Shown piece by piece: positions 33,326 through 41,816 of a DNA stretch of 64,000 bases. A program made the translations under genes and the position numbers. The stretch is from contig NZ_RWIT01000004.1 in the NCBI RefSeq assembly GCF_003944715.1, positions 124,001 to 188,000 of the forward strand. The letters are read 5' to 3'. Below the pieces are notes generated by a model, which was not told the DNA's origin, did not search any database, and saw only the letters and a program-made list of their open reading frames with translations. How positions within the stretch are numbered: the first letter of the stretch is position 1; the number at the start of each line of letters is the position of its first letter. The stretch comes from Hymenobacter rigui (GTDB lineage: Bacteria; Bacteroidota; Bacteroidia; Cytophagales; Hymenobacteraceae).

Positions 33326-34588
33326 CTAGTGCCCCGGGTCTGGCTCCGGACTACTCAGGCCCAGCCGCTTCACCAGCGGCCCGATGGTTAGGCCCTGCAC
33401 GATGATACTGAAAATGACTACCACGTAGGTAATGCCAACTATCAAGTCGCGGGGCATGGAATCGGGCAGGGAAAGGGCCAGCGCCACCGAAATGCCCCCG
33501 CGCAGGCCACCCCAGGTGAGCACCCGCAGCGTGGGCCGGTCAAAGTGGTAGTAGCGGCGCAGCACGCTCAGGGGCAACGCCACCGATACCAGCCGGGCCA
33601 CCAGCGTGATGCCAATTGCCAGGGTGCCCACCAGCAGCACCGTGCGGTTGATGTCGAGCACCAGCATTTCCAGCCCGATGAGCACGAACAGCACCGCGTT
33701 CAGAATCTCATCCAGAATTTCCCAGAATTTATCCAGGTACTCGCGGGTGAGGTCCGACATGCCCAGGCTGCGGCCCTTGTCGCCCACAATCAGGCCGGCC
33801 ACCACAATAGCCAGCGGCCCCGAGGTGTGCAGGGCCGCGGCCAGTGCCGTGCCGCCCATCACCAAAGCCAGGGTAATGAGTACTTCCACTTGGTAATGGT
33901 CGATGGTGCGAAGGGCCCAGAAGGCGGCGTAGCCCAACGCCACGCCCAGCGCAATGCCGCCCACGGCCTCGCGCAGAAACAGCTCGCCGATAACGGCAGC
34001 CGTGGCCCGCTCGGCCCCGAACTCGGCAATCTGAAACAAGCTCACGAACACCACCACCGCAATACCGTCGTTGAACAAGGACTCGCCCACGATTTTTATT
34101 TCGAGGCTTTTGTCGATGCGGGCTTCCTTAAGAATGCCCAGCACGGCAATGGGGTCGGTGGGCGAAATCAGCGCCCCAAACAGCAGGCAGTAGATAAAAT
34201 CGACGGGCTGGTAGAGCAGCGGCAGCACCACGTACACGGCCGTGGCCACGATGATGGTGGAAAGCAGCGTGCCCACCGTGGCCATGGCGGCCACGGCCCC
34301 TCGCTCGCGGCCCAGGGTGCGCACATCCACGTGAATGGCCCCCGCAAACAGCAGAAAGCTCAGCATCACCTGCATCAGAATAGTGTGGAAATCAATGCCG
34401 CGCACCAGTTTGCTGGCGGTAAGTACCCATGGCACCCCCAATCGGCCCAGCCCAATGGCTAATAGCGAGGAAACCAGCGCCAGCACCATCAGCCCGATGG
34501 TGGACGGTAGCCGCAAAAAACGGTGGTTGATGTAGCCAAAGGCAGCGGCCAGCACCAGTAGTAGGGCCAAGGTATTGTATAGCTCCAT
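33326..34588 (-). CDS. CPA1-type cation/proton antiporter
   Basis: A 420-aa protein with about 12 membrane segments. The core has SPTDPIAVLG near residue 139 and GESLFNDGIAVVVF near 165 (Asp-Asp motif), then GGLRGGISVALAL near 355, typical of NhaP/NHE exchangers. It exports Na+ or K+ for protons. Differs from the antiporter at 23652 in its classic GGLRGG motif. The gene is the only one in its transcription unit. Confidence 0.94.
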   Translation of the reverse strand: MELYNTLALLLVLAAAFGYINHRFLRLPSTIGLMVLALVSSLLAIGLGRLGVPWVLTASKLVRGIDFHTILMQVMLSFLLFAGAIHVDVRTLGRERGAVAAMATVGTLLSTIIVATAVYVVLPLLYQPVDFIYCLLFGALISPTDPIAVLGILKEARIDKSLEIKIVGESLFNDGIAVVVFVSLFQIAEFGAERATAAVIGELFLREAVGGIALGVALGYAAFWALRTIDHYQVEVLITLALVMGGTALAAALHTSGPLAIVVAGLIVGDKGRSLGMSDLTREYLDKFWEILDEILNAVLFVLIGLEMLVLDINRTVLLVGTLAIGITLVARLVSVALPLSVLRRYYHFDRPTLRVLTWGGLRGGISVALALSLPDSMPRDLIVGITYVVVIFSIIVQGLTIGPLVKRLGLSSPEPDPGH

Positions 34589-34687
34589 TCGATCAGCAGA
34601 ACAGCAAAAGGTATAGTACCCAGACGTAAGGATGAGCGGCTTCGTTGGAAAAAACTAGGAAGTCGGGGCCGGGTGGATCAGGGACAA

Positions 34688-34784
34688 TGCTTTGTCATCC
34701 TGAGCGGAGCGAAGGACCTTATCGCATAGTAACTACTCGTTACAACGTGATAAGGTCCTTCGCTCCGCTCAGGATGACAAAGCA
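34688..34784. repeat. Perfect palindromic repeat, GTCATCCTGAGC family
   Basis: 36-bp perfect arms (34688-34723, 34749-34784) with a 25-nt loop, containing GTCATCCTGAGCGGAGCGA and AAGGACCTTATC. It ends 5 bp before the stop codon of the threonine aldolase gene. The word GTCATnCTGAGC is shared with the 27426 and 31307 repeats but the inner part differs. Confidence 0.9.
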
Positions 34785-34789
34785 TCGGC

Positions 34790-35815
34790 TTATAGCGCTG
34801 CCAGGGCCTCTTCGATGCGCGTGAGCATGGCGTCGTCCACGTCGAGGTGGGTGACGAAGCGGATCATCTGGGGGCCGAACGAGGACGCCTTGATGCCGTG
34901 CTGCTCCAGGTGGGCCAGGAAACCGTCGGCGGGCGTGGTGTCGTGGAGGCGGAAGATGACCAGGTTGGTTTCCACGGGCAGCACCTCGGCCACGTAGGGA
35001 CGGGATGCCAGGGCGGTGCCCAGCTGCCGGGCGCGGCGGTGGTCGTCGGCCAGCCGGTCCACGTGGTGGTGCAGGGCGTAGAGACCGGCGGCGGCCAGGT
35101 AGCCGGCCTGACGCATGCCCCCGCCCATCACCTTGCGGATGCGCTTGGTTTTCTGGATAAACGTTTGGCTGCCCAGCAGTACCGAGCCCACCGGCGCGCC
35201 CAGCCCCTTGCTCAGGCACACCGAAACGGTATCGAATAGGCGGCCGTACTCGCGGGCATCCTGGCCGGTCGCCACCAACGCGTTGAAGATGCGGGCCCCA
35301 TCCAGGTGCAGCGGAATCCGGTGGCGCTGGGCTACCTCAGCAATGGCCCCGATTTCAGCCAGCTCGTAGCAGCTGCCGCCGCCGCGGTTATGGGTGTTTT
35401 CGAGGCTGATGAGGCTAGTGGTAGGGTAGTGCACGTTCTGGGGCCGGATGGCGGCTTCCACCTGCGCGGCCGTAAGGCGGCCCCGGTTGCCGGGCAACAG
35501 CGCCACCGAGGCCCCCGAGTGGAAGGCAATGCCGCCCACTTCCCAGAGGTAAATGTGCGAAGTCTGCTCGCAGATAACCTCGCTCAGCGGCTCGGTGTGG
35601 GCCTTGATGGCAATCTGGTTGGTCATGGTGCCGCTGGGGCAGAACAGGCCGGCCTCCAGCCCGAACCGGTCGGCGGCTTCCTGTTCCAGGGCGCGCACTG
35701 TCGGGTCTTCTTCGTACACGTCGTCGCCCACGCGGGCCTGAAACATGGCCTCCAGCATGGCCGGAGTGGGGCGCGTCACGGTATCTGAGCGCAGGTCGAT
35801 TACGGAGGTAGTCAT
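34790..35815 (-). CDS. ltaE: Low-specificity L-threonine aldolase
   Basis: A 341-aa PLP enzyme that splits L-threonine (and allo-threonine) to glycine and acetaldehyde. Catalytic Lys in SVCLSKGLGAPVG near residue 195, RSDTVTRPT at the start and LENTHNRGGG near 125 are typical. The start at ATG 35815 is preferred to a TTG 12 nt upstream. A perfect -7 box (TAAATTTG) is at 35856-35863. Confidence 0.93.
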   Translation of the reverse strand: MTTSVIDLRSDTVTRPTPAMLEAMFQARVGDDVYEEDPTVRALEQEAADRFGLEAGLFCPSGTMTNQIAIKAHTEPLSEVICEQTSHIYLWEVGGIAFHSGASVALLPGNRGRLTAAQVEAAIRPQNVHYPTTSLISLENTHNRGGGSCYELAEIGAIAEVAQRHRIPLHLDGARIFNALVATGQDAREYGRLFDTVSVCLSKGLGAPVGSVLLGSQTFIQKTKRIRKVMGGGMRQAGYLAAAGLYALHHHVDRLADDHRRARQLGTALASRPYVAEVLPVETNLVIFRLHDTTPADGFLAHLEQHGIKASSFGPQMIRFVTHLDVDDAMLTRIEEALAAL

Positions 35816-35855
35816 AGAAGTTGGCAAGGGAAAAGTGGGAAAGGTTTCCCGGTGT

Positions 35856-35863
35856 CAAATTTA
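35856..35863 (-). promoter_or_regulatory. -7 box TAAATTTG of ltaE
   Basis: Perfect match on the minus strand, 40 nt from the ltaE start, five nt from the divergent -7 box of the small basic protein gene. Confidence 0.6.
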
Positions 35864-35868
35864 GTCGT

Positions 35869-35876
35869 TACTTTTG
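35869..35876 (+). promoter_or_regulatory. -7 box TACTTTTG of the small basic protein gene
   Basis: Perfect match, with TTTC at 35845-35848 as a one-mismatch -33 element (20-nt spacing). ATG 35915 is 38 nt downstream. Confidence 0.75.
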
Positions 35877-35914
35877 CCCCTCATTTACAGAAAGACTTTA
35901 ACCGACCCGGAAAA

Positions 35915-36085
35915 ATGAGCGTTACCCGTCTGAAGCGGAAGCACCGCAAGAACATTGCCCGCGCTAACAACAAGCAGCGCATCATCAAGCAACTGCTCCT
36001 CACCCCCGTTCTGAAGAACGTGGACCTCGAAGAGCTGAAGTCGCGCTTCAACAAGAGCGACGCCAAAGCTGAAGCCGCTGCCTAA
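35915..36085 (+). CDS. Small basic protein, 56 aa, probably highly expressed
   Basis: MSVTRLKRKHRKNIARAN at the start is Arg/Lys-rich, then a helix (IIKQLLLTPVLKNVDLEEL) and an Ala/Glu/Lys tail. No homologous family comes to mind; the composition resembles ribosome- or nucleoid-associated proteins, but that is a guess. It is flanked by a good promoter and a strong terminator and uses C-ending codons, so it looks like a well-expressed independent gene. Confidence 0.8.
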   Translation: MSVTRLKRKHRKNIARANNKQRIIKQLLLTPVLKNVDLEELKSRFNKSDAKAEAAA

Positions 36086-36143
36086 GCGCGTTTCCCGCTG
36101 ACTTGCCCGTCCCGGTGTCGGTGGGTTTTAAGTCAGAACTTCC

Positions 36144-36180
36144 AAAAGAGCTTTCCCGCCCCCGGGAAAGCTCTTTTTTT
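36144..36180 (+). terminator. Terminator of the small basic protein gene
   Basis: 15-bp stem (36144-36158, 36163-36177), CCCC loop and T-run to 36180. Confidence 0.93.
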
Positions 36181-36210
36181 GTGCTGATTGGGCTGTATGT
36201 AGGAAACATG

Positions 36211-36395
36211 CCGTCATTGCGAGGCCGGAGGCCGAAGCAATCCGTCCTATTCAAGGTGACAAGCCTCAAAGAAGCAGAAAGCCCCTGACTTCTGCACGGA
36301 CGCCAAGAGCTTTTGAGTAGGTCAATGTTTTGCGCCCGGAAAAGGACGGATTGCTTCGACACTGGCTTGATGCGCCACATGCTCGCAATGACGGA
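36211..36395. repeat. Palindromic repeat, GTCATTGCGAG family
   Basis: Outer arms CGTCATTGCGAG (36212-36223) and CTCGCAATGACG (36382-36393), inner arms GAAGCAATCCGTCCT (36234-36248) and AGGACGGATTGCTTC (36343-36357), with about 94 bp between. Same general design (GTCAT...ATGAC ends) as the GTCATnCTGAGC families. Between the small basic gene and the phosphodiesterase gene. Confidence 0.85.
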
Positions 36396-36406
36396 CGCTC
36401 ACTCGC

Positions 36407-36901
36407 TCACTTCGGCCCCAACTCCACGGCTTGCAGGTTCTGCACGCGGCCATCGGCGACGTCGAAGCGGAGCAGGGTGCGCACTTTGTGGAAGCCGTGG
36501 CGGCCGGCGGCACCAGGGTTGAGGTGCAGCAGCCCCAGGCGCGGGTCGGGCATGACTTTAAGAATGTGGGAGTGGCCGCTGATGAACAGGCCCGGCCGCC
36601 GCTCCTGCACCAGGGCCCGGCCGGCGGGGCTGTAGTGGCCCGGGTAGCCGCCAATATGCGTGATGAGCACGCGCAGGCCCTCCAACTCGAAATCCTGTAC
36701 CAGCGGCTGGGTCAGGCGCACGTCGCGGCCGTCGATGTTGCCGTACACGCCCCGCAGCGGAGCCACGGTTTCCAGCGCATCAATCACTTCGGCCGTGCCG
36801 AAGTCGCCGGCGTGCCAGATTTCGTCGCAGCCCTGCAAATGGTGCAGAATCCGGTCATCGAGGTAGCTGTGGGTATCCGATAGCAGGCCGATTTTTTTCA
36901 T
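36407..36901 (-). CDS. YfcE/MJ0936-family phosphodiesterase
   Basis: A 164-aa single-domain metallophosphoesterase: LLSDTHS near residue 6, AGDFGT near 32, GNIDGRD near 54, THIGGY near 81 and SGHSH near 108. All metal ligands are present. The family hydrolyses phosphodiesters; its physiological substrate is unclear. A TACCTTCG box ends 4 nt before the start codon. Confidence 0.92.
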   Translation of the reverse strand: MKKIGLLSDTHSYLDDRILHHLQGCDEIWHAGDFGTAEVIDALETVAPLRGVYGNIDGRDVRLTQPLVQDFELEGLRVLITHIGGYPGHYSPAGRALVQERRPGLFISGHSHILKVMPDPRLGLLHLNPGAAGRHGFHKVRTLLRFDVADGRVQNLQAVELGPK

Positions 36902-36905
36902 GCGG

Positions 36906-36913
36906 CGAAGGTA
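36906..36913 (-). promoter_or_regulatory. -7 box TACCTTCG of the YfcE-like gene
   Basis: One mismatch to TAnnTTTG; its end is 4 nt from the ATG (36899-36901), which suggests a leaderless transcript. Confidence 0.5.
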
Positions 36914-37147
36914 GTGGCCGGTGGTTGAACATCGGTGCCAGCGGCGGTAGGGGCCTTCTTCAATAGTTAATGACGGTTCTTATCGGCTAACCAGTACGCG
37001 GTTACCTTGTGGCGGAGCATGGGGTAGCAACTGAACCGCGCGCATCCCGTATCTTGCCCGGCCCCCGGTCTTTCGATTCCGGAGAAATATGCTGTGTTTT
37101 GCAGCACCCCGCCCGTAGTCCCTTTTTGCCCTCCAGATTACCCCGCG

Positions 37148-37849
37148 ATGAACGTCTTCATCAACGATATTCCGCTGATTATCAAAAAGAACAGCGAGAA
37201 AATATTTAAGCACAAATACGACCTGATTCTGAATCCGGAGGATGAGTTCATCTCCAAGGATTTGGTTGGGGATGTGCTGGTACGCGACGTAACCGACGTA
37301 TTCGTGGATCGGCTGTTGCGCCTGATGGAGGTGAAAAAGCTCAAGAAGCTGACTTCCTTGACCCTACTGGCCCGCAAGAAAAAGCGCCTGATCCTGCATC
37401 TGAAAGATCAGTTTAAAATTGTGAAAGCTGCCGGCGGCCTGGTGGTGAAGGATGGTCAGGTGCTGATGATTTTCCGGCTGGGCAAGTGGGATTTGCCGAA
37501 AGGCAAGCTCAAAAAGGAGGAAGACCCCGCCCTGGGTGCTCTGCGGGAAGTGGAGGAGGAGTGCAATATTCAGATAGAGCTAGGCGAAAAGCTGCCTAGT
37601 ACCTGGCATTCGTACGCCTACAACGGCAACAAAATCCTGAAAAAAACAAACTGGTATATCATGCGCTGCCTTGATGACTCCCTGATGAAGCCCCAGGCCG
37701 AGGAGTACATTGAGGAGGTACGCTGGATGTCGCCCCAGGAGGCGCTGAAGGTGCTCGATGAGTCGTACGCCAGCATTGCCCTGGTAGTGCGGCACTATCT
37801 GCGCGAAATTGCCGGGCAGGCCCCGGCCAGTCAGGAATCCACTAAATAA
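37148..37849 (+). CDS. NUDIX hydrolase with N-terminal extension
   Basis: A 233-aa protein. The Nudix box GKLKKEEDPALGALREVEEE is at about 122-141 (RExxEE intact; the usual Gly after EE is Asn). The first 95 residues are a separate domain, with FINDIPLIIKKNSEKIF and a Lys-rich segment, seen in this group of Bacteroidota Nudix proteins. Start at ATG 37148. The substrate (a nucleoside diphosphate derivative) cannot be told. The lipoprotein gene starts 31 nt downstream and is probably in the same operon. Confidence 0.9.
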   Translation: MNVFINDIPLIIKKNSEKIFKHKYDLILNPEDEFISKDLVGDVLVRDVTDVFVDRLLRLMEVKKLKKLTSLTLLARKKKRLILHLKDQFKIVKAAGGLVVKDGQVLMIFRLGKWDLPKGKLKKEEDPALGALREVEEECNIQIELGEKLPSTWHSYAYNGNKILKKTNWYIMRCLDDSLMKPQAEEYIEEVRWMSPQEALKVLDESYASIALVVRHYLREIAGQAPASQESTK

Positions 37850-37880
37850 GTTTTCTGTTCCCTTTCACGTTTCATCGTTT

Positions 37881-38363
37881 ATGCGTCTGTTTCGCTACTT
37901 CTCCGTTGTGCTGTTGGTATCAGGCGTAGCCGCCTGCAGTGGTTCACAGTCAGCCTCCGAGTCCACGAGCCCGGTATCGGGTAGCGTGGAGGCGTCGCGC
38001 GCAGCGGCCGTGGACGTGCCTACGCTGGTGGGCCGCAACATCGACCAGGTCCGCCGGACGCTGGGGCCGCCCCGCGAAACCAAGGATCAGAAAATAGGCC
38101 TGGAACCCACCTCGGAACAGATGAAATCCACGCACGGCGAAGACTGGATTAACACCTTCGAGCGAAACGGGACAACCGTAGTGGCGACTTTCAATGCCCG
38201 CACCCGCAAAGTGCGCGACCTGGTGGTAGTGGGTTCCGATGAGGATGAACTGCTGCGTAACGCCAACCTGAGTCTCACGGCTCCCGGCTACATGGTACTG
38301 CCGGTGGCTAACCCAAAAAACAACCGGGAAATTGTGGGCATGCGCGTAGTTGCCCGGAAATAG
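37881..38363 (+). CDS. Putative lipoprotein, 160 aa
   Basis: Lipobox SGVAAC with Cys at about residue 19 behind an N-terminal helix (MRLFRYFSVVLLV). A Ser/Thr linker (to about residue 50) is followed by a domain with VGRNIDQVRRTLGPP and GTTVVATFNARTRKVRDLVV. This resembles the small outer-membrane lipoprotein fold of SmpA/BamE-type (GxxxxxVxxxLGxP). The BamE-like role is a guess. Confidence 0.75.
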   Translation: MRLFRYFSVVLLVSGVAACSGSQSASESTSPVSGSVEASRAAAVDVPTLVGRNIDQVRRTLGPPRETKDQKIGLEPTSEQMKSTHGEDWINTFERNGTTVVATFNARTRKVRDLVVVGSDEDELLRNANLSLTAPGYMVLPVANPKNNREIVGMRVVARK

Positions 38364-38460
38364 AGATGGTTAAATGCTGAAAAAGTGTGGCTGCAGGGCT
38401 GAATGGCCTGTAGTCACGCTTTTTCTGTTTCCTGCCAGACCGGAGGAAGTCTCCCTGATT

Positions 38461-38931
38461 CTATAGGGGCTCCGGGGCCGGGAGGGCGAAGGGAACGAAA
38501 TCATTCACGTTGCCCCCGAAGCGGTGAATTTCGCGGATGATGGTGCTGCTGATGGCGGCCAGAGTTGGGGAAGTAATCAGAAACACGGTTTCCAACTCGG
38601 GGTTCACGTGGCGGTTGGCTTGGGCAATGGTGTTTTCGTACTCAAAATCGGTGGTGTTGCGCAGGCCCCGCAGCAGAAACCGGGCGCCCACTTCGCGGGC
38701 AAAATCGGCGGTGAGGCCTTTGTAGGCCTGCACTGTCACCCGGGGATCATCCCGGAACACGTCCTCAATCATCTGCACCATCAGCTCCACAGGCAGGTAG
38801 CGCTGCTTGCTGCTATTGTTGCCGATGGCAATAATCACCTGATTAAACAGCTCCGTGCCCCGACGGACCACGTCCAGATGCCCGTTCGTGAAAGGGTCGA
38901 AGGAGCCGGGAAACAGGGCAATGCGCTTCAT
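38461..38931 (-). CDS. coaD: Phosphopantetheine adenylyltransferase
   Basis: A 156-aa enzyme of coenzyme A synthesis (4'-phosphopantetheine plus ATP to dephospho-CoA). Signature FPGSFDPFTNGH (T/HxGH) at 7-18, RGLRNTTDFEYE near 90, and SSTIIREI near 130. Full length, all active-site motifs intact. The DUF3822 gene lies upstream in the same direction, as in many Bacteroidota. Confidence 0.97.
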   Translation of the reverse strand: MKRIALFPGSFDPFTNGHLDVVRRGTELFNQVIIAIGNNSSKQRYLPVELMVQMIEDVFRDDPRVTVQAYKGLTADFAREVGARFLLRGLRNTTDFEYENTIAQANRHVNPELETVFLITSPTLAAISSTIIREIHRFGGNVNDFVPFALPAPEPL

Positions 38932-38952
38932 GTATAGAGATGAATGAAGAGT

Positions 38953-39085
38953 TATGAGAGATGAAAGAGTGGAGCTACAGTGGCTGTGGCCTGCTGGGCA
39001 GCGGATAAAGTCGGCTATTCAAACTTGTTAGCAACGCAGATGTATGGAGGTGGGCAATTCAGCTCTCATGCCTCAACTCTCATAA
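38953..39085. repeat. Weak inverted repeat between coaD and DUF3822
   Basis: TTATGAGAG (38953-38961) and CTCTCATAA (39077-39085), 9-bp perfect arms across the intergenic region. May end transcription or belong to the short-word repeat class also seen at 51426-51504. Confidence 0.4.
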
Positions 39086-39086
39086 T

Positions 39087-39971
39087 TTACTCGCACAGGT
39101 GCAGTGCGTACAGCTCAAAATAGCGGTACTCGAACAGGTCGTTGAGGCGGTAGCTGTAGCCCAGATCGAAGGGGCGGTTGCCGAAGCGCAGGTTGCGGAT
39201 GTACTTGCGCAGAATGGTAAACAGCTCCGAGTCGTGCATCAGGTCGCCCCACACTACTACCAGGTCCTGGTCGGGGTTGAGCTGCAACTCCTGCATCACG
39301 AGAATGGTGTAGTAAATCAGGTCCTCGGGGGTGCTGAACGGAAAAATGTTCAGAAACTCCGGCTGCTTGCCCCGAAGCGCCAGAATGGTCACCTCCTGAT
39401 GACCGATGCTGAGGTACACCCGCCGGGCCGTGCCCTGCTCACTCTGGTGCGTGACGCCCTGGAGCAGGGCGCTGGACTGATGCACTAGCCGGCCGCTGGG
39501 ATACTGGCGCTCAAACCAGGAGCTGAGACGGGCATCGGCGGCAAACAGGCTGGTGATATCCAGGCTGGGGTGGGTGTAGGAATGAACTGTTTCCTGCTGG
39601 GGCCGGAGGGCATGATGCAGACGCAGGTACGCCGTTTCGTCGCCGGGGCGGAACAGGGGGGCTGGCAGCAGCGTGAAGGCCCGGTTCTGCACCGCCAGTC
39701 GCACGCGGTTCCAGCCGGAAAGACTGAGCAGGTCGTGCTGGTCGGCTACGAGGGCGTGGAGCTGGGCCGAGAGGGAGGCATCGGCTTCGGGAGTAGCGTA
39801 CTCATCCAAGGCCACGAACTTATTGCGGCGCACATCGGCTACACCCAGGCGCAGGCCGGCCGGGCCGGCCGTGAGGTACAGGTTGTAAGCCGCCGGGTTA
39901 TCCAGGTCCAGCGTTTCATCGCGCAGGCGGTGCAGGGCAACCGGAGGCACAGTAACAGTGGCAGTGGACAT
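39087..39971 (-). CDS. DUF3822 family protein
   Basis: A 294-aa cytosolic protein with an actin/hexokinase-like look (two similar alpha/beta halves, RLGVADVRRNKFVALDEY and VYLSIGHQEVTILALRGKQP). DUF3822 is a Bacteroidota family regularly found just upstream of coaD; its function is not known. Start at ATG 39971 (MSTATVTVPPV). A near-consensus -7 box (TACCTTTA on the minus strand) is at 40042-40049. Confidence 0.87.
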   Translation of the reverse strand: MSTATVTVPPVALHRLRDETLDLDNPAAYNLYLTAGPAGLRLGVADVRRNKFVALDEYATPEADASLSAQLHALVADQHDLLSLSGWNRVRLAVQNRAFTLLPAPLFRPGDETAYLRLHHALRPQQETVHSYTHPSLDITSLFAADARLSSWFERQYPSGRLVHQSSALLQGVTHQSEQGTARRVYLSIGHQEVTILALRGKQPEFLNIFPFSTPEDLIYYTILVMQELQLNPDQDLVVVWGDLMHDSELFTILRKYIRNLRFGNRPFDLGYSYRLNDLFEYRYFELYALHLCE

Positions 39972-40060
39972 AAGCAGCAACAGCAAAAAGGCGGAAAGGA
40001 ATTCGGAAGCGGGAAGCGCGGAAACGGGTCATCCCAGCCGCTAAAGGTACGAAAGCCCGC

Positions 40061-40567
40061 CTACTGAAACCGAACCTGCGGAATGAATACGTCGTCGGTG
40101 CTGATGATGTCGCGCAGGACGGGGTGCACCTGGGTTGGCAGCAGCCGGCCCAGATCCCGCGGCTTCACAAATTCCAGGTGCGTGAGCAGCTGCGCATCGG
40201 GGCCGTGCTCCGGGTCGTGGCCCAGGCGCGGGGTGGCAGTAGCAGGGGTGGGCTGTACTTCAAAAAACAGCTCCAGCGCCTGCAGACCAGGCCCGCTGAA
40301 CTCATGCAGATGCAGGAAGCGGCCCGTTTTCACCGTCAGGCCGGTTTCTTCTGCAAACTCGCGCTCCAGGCACTGCTGCAGGGTTTCGCCAAACTGCCAC
40401 CCCCCGCCCGGCGGCGACCAGAAGGGTAGGTTATTGGGCAGCAGGCCCCGGTGCGCGGTGAGCAGCAGGGCCCCAGCCTGCACCAGCAGGCCGCACACCC
40501 GCACGCGGGCCACCCCGGCGTATGCCTGCAGAAGCGGGTCTGAAACAGAAGGGTTGGAGGAAGGCAT
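40061..40567 (-). CDS. NUDIX hydrolase
   Basis: A 168-aa single-domain protein. Nudix box GGGWQFGETLQQCLEREFAEETGL at about 54-77 has all key residues (Glu at +5, RExxEE). PFWSPPGGGW precedes it, as in ADP-ribose or nucleotide-sugar hydrolases; the substrate is not fixed. A perfect -7 box is at 40588-40595. Confidence 0.92.
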   Translation of the reverse strand: MPSSNPSVSDPLLQAYAGVARVRVCGLLVQAGALLLTAHRGLLPNNLPFWSPPGGGWQFGETLQQCLEREFAEETGLTVKTGRFLHLHEFSGPGLQALELFFEVQPTPATATPRLGHDPEHGPDAQLLTHLEFVKPRDLGRLLPTQVHPVLRDIISTDDVFIPQVRFQ

Positions 40568-40587
40568 AAGTGAAAATCGTCTGGGGC

Positions 40588-40595
40588 CAAAGCTA
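40588..40595 (-). promoter_or_regulatory. -7 box TAGCTTTG of the NUDIX gene
   Basis: Perfect match on the minus strand between the DUF4126 and NUDIX genes, showing that the NUDIX gene can be transcribed separately. Ends 20 nt before the ATG at 40567. Confidence 0.6.
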
Positions 40596-40617
40596 CAAGC
40601 TTCCCCTCAAACGCACC

Positions 40618-41232
40618 TTAGCCCGGTGTAGTACCGAGACTGGCCAGATGAGCCTGGCGCCGGGCGGCCCGGCGCTGCCGCCAGCGCCGTAGCCGGCTCA
40701 GTACCCACAGTACAGTGCCAATGGCCAGGGCCGCAACCAGTACCGGCACTAGCAGGCCCAGCACCGAGCCCACAATGGCCAGCAGGTTTTCCAGCGTAGC
40801 CAGCACCGGGTTGCCCAGGCCCGCCGTGGTAGCCGTGGAGCCCGCCCGTAGCAGAGACGTACCCGTCTGGATGATGCCGGCCGTGCCGCCGCCTACCAGA
40901 ATGCCCAGCCCCCAGCGCAGCATCGGCGGCATATCGGGCAGGGCAGAGGTCATCAGGATGGTGCCGGCAATAAAGGAGGCCGGCCCGGTAATAGTGTCCA
41001 GTACGTTATCAATCACCGGGATATAATAGCCCAGAATCTCGGCCACCGTTGCCGTACCCAATGCCGCCACCGCTGGCCACGTACCCAGCCAGGAAAACCC
41101 TGGGGCCGGTGTGATGTAGCCGGTGCGGTAAGCCAGGGAGGCCGCCAGCAATGGCACAAATACCCGAAACCCACTGCACGCGGCCAGCGCCAGGCCCAGG
41201 GCGCCCGCCAGCAGAAAATCAAGGTGTTCCAT
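40618..41232 (-). CDS. DUF4126 membrane protein
   Basis: A 204-aa inner-membrane protein with about five hydrophobic segments. The signature near residue 15 (LAACSGFRVFVPLLAAS) and the GTATVAEILGYYIPVIDNVLD loop match DUF4126. The tail is Arg-rich (positive-inside). Function unknown. Confidence 0.85.
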   Translation of the reverse strand: MEHLDFLLAGALGLALAACSGFRVFVPLLAASLAYRTGYITPAPGFSWLGTWPAVAALGTATVAEILGYYIPVIDNVLDTITGPASFIAGTILMTSALPDMPPMLRWGLGILVGGGTAGIIQTGTSLLRAGSTATTAGLGNPVLATLENLLAIVGSVLGLLVPVLVAALAIGTVLWVLSRLRRWRQRRAARRQAHLASLGTTPG

Positions 41233-41312
41233 AAGATCAGGAGTGTTGGCAGAAACTACGCGGCACCTTCCGATAGGGGGCTACTCGCTAAAATATACAA
41301 CTTTGCGGCCCT

Positions 41313-41732
41313 ATGACCACTGACTCGCTTGAAACCCGCATCCGCCGCAAGCTTACCCGCCAGCATTTCATGCACCACATCGGGGCCGACCTCACCTCTA
41401 TTACCGAAGGCCGGGTAGAAGCTGAACTGCAACTAGAGCACCAGCACCAGCAACACAGCGGCTTCGCGCACGGCGGCCTAGTGGCTACTATGGCCGATCT
41501 GGTGGCCGGGTTTGCAGCCGTTACGCTGGTGCCGGAGGGTACGGGTGTGGTTACCGTGGAGCTCAAAACCAGCTACCTGCATCCGGGGGTAGGGCAGCGG
41601 CTGCGGGCCGTGGGCTGGGTGTTGAAAGCAGGCCGCCGCCTGCATTTCTGCGAGGCGGAAGTGTGGTGTGATACTCTGCTGATTGCCAAAGCCACGGCCA
41701 CTATGGCCGTGTTGGAGCCCACCGTCGGGTGA
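41313..41732 (+). CDS. PaaI-type thioesterase (hotdog fold)
   Basis: A 139-aa protein with HGGLVATMADLVAGFAA near residue 51, the HGG(x)3-5 D motif of PaaI-type acyl-CoA thioesterases, and TVELKTSYLHP near 84. It should hydrolyse aryl- or acyl-CoA. A near-consensus -7 box (CAACTTTG) ends 7 nt before the ATG. Confidence 0.9.
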   Translation: MTTDSLETRIRRKLTRQHFMHHIGADLTSITEGRVEAELQLEHQHQQHSGFAHGGLVATMADLVAGFAAVTLVPEGTGVVTVELKTSYLHPGVGQRLRAVGWVLKAGRRLHFCEAEVWCDTLLIAKATATMAVLEPTVG

Positions 41733-41816
41733 TTTAACAGGCAGGCACCGGAGTTTGCCGATTTATTCTCACCTTGAAACTACAGAACGGCTTTCCGCCG
41801 GCTCCCGCTACCTGTT

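Noticed and set aside
36211..36395. tRNA or ncRNA because of stable nested stems
   Set aside because: No tRNA loops or anticodon arm; the layout matches the other intergenic palindromes.
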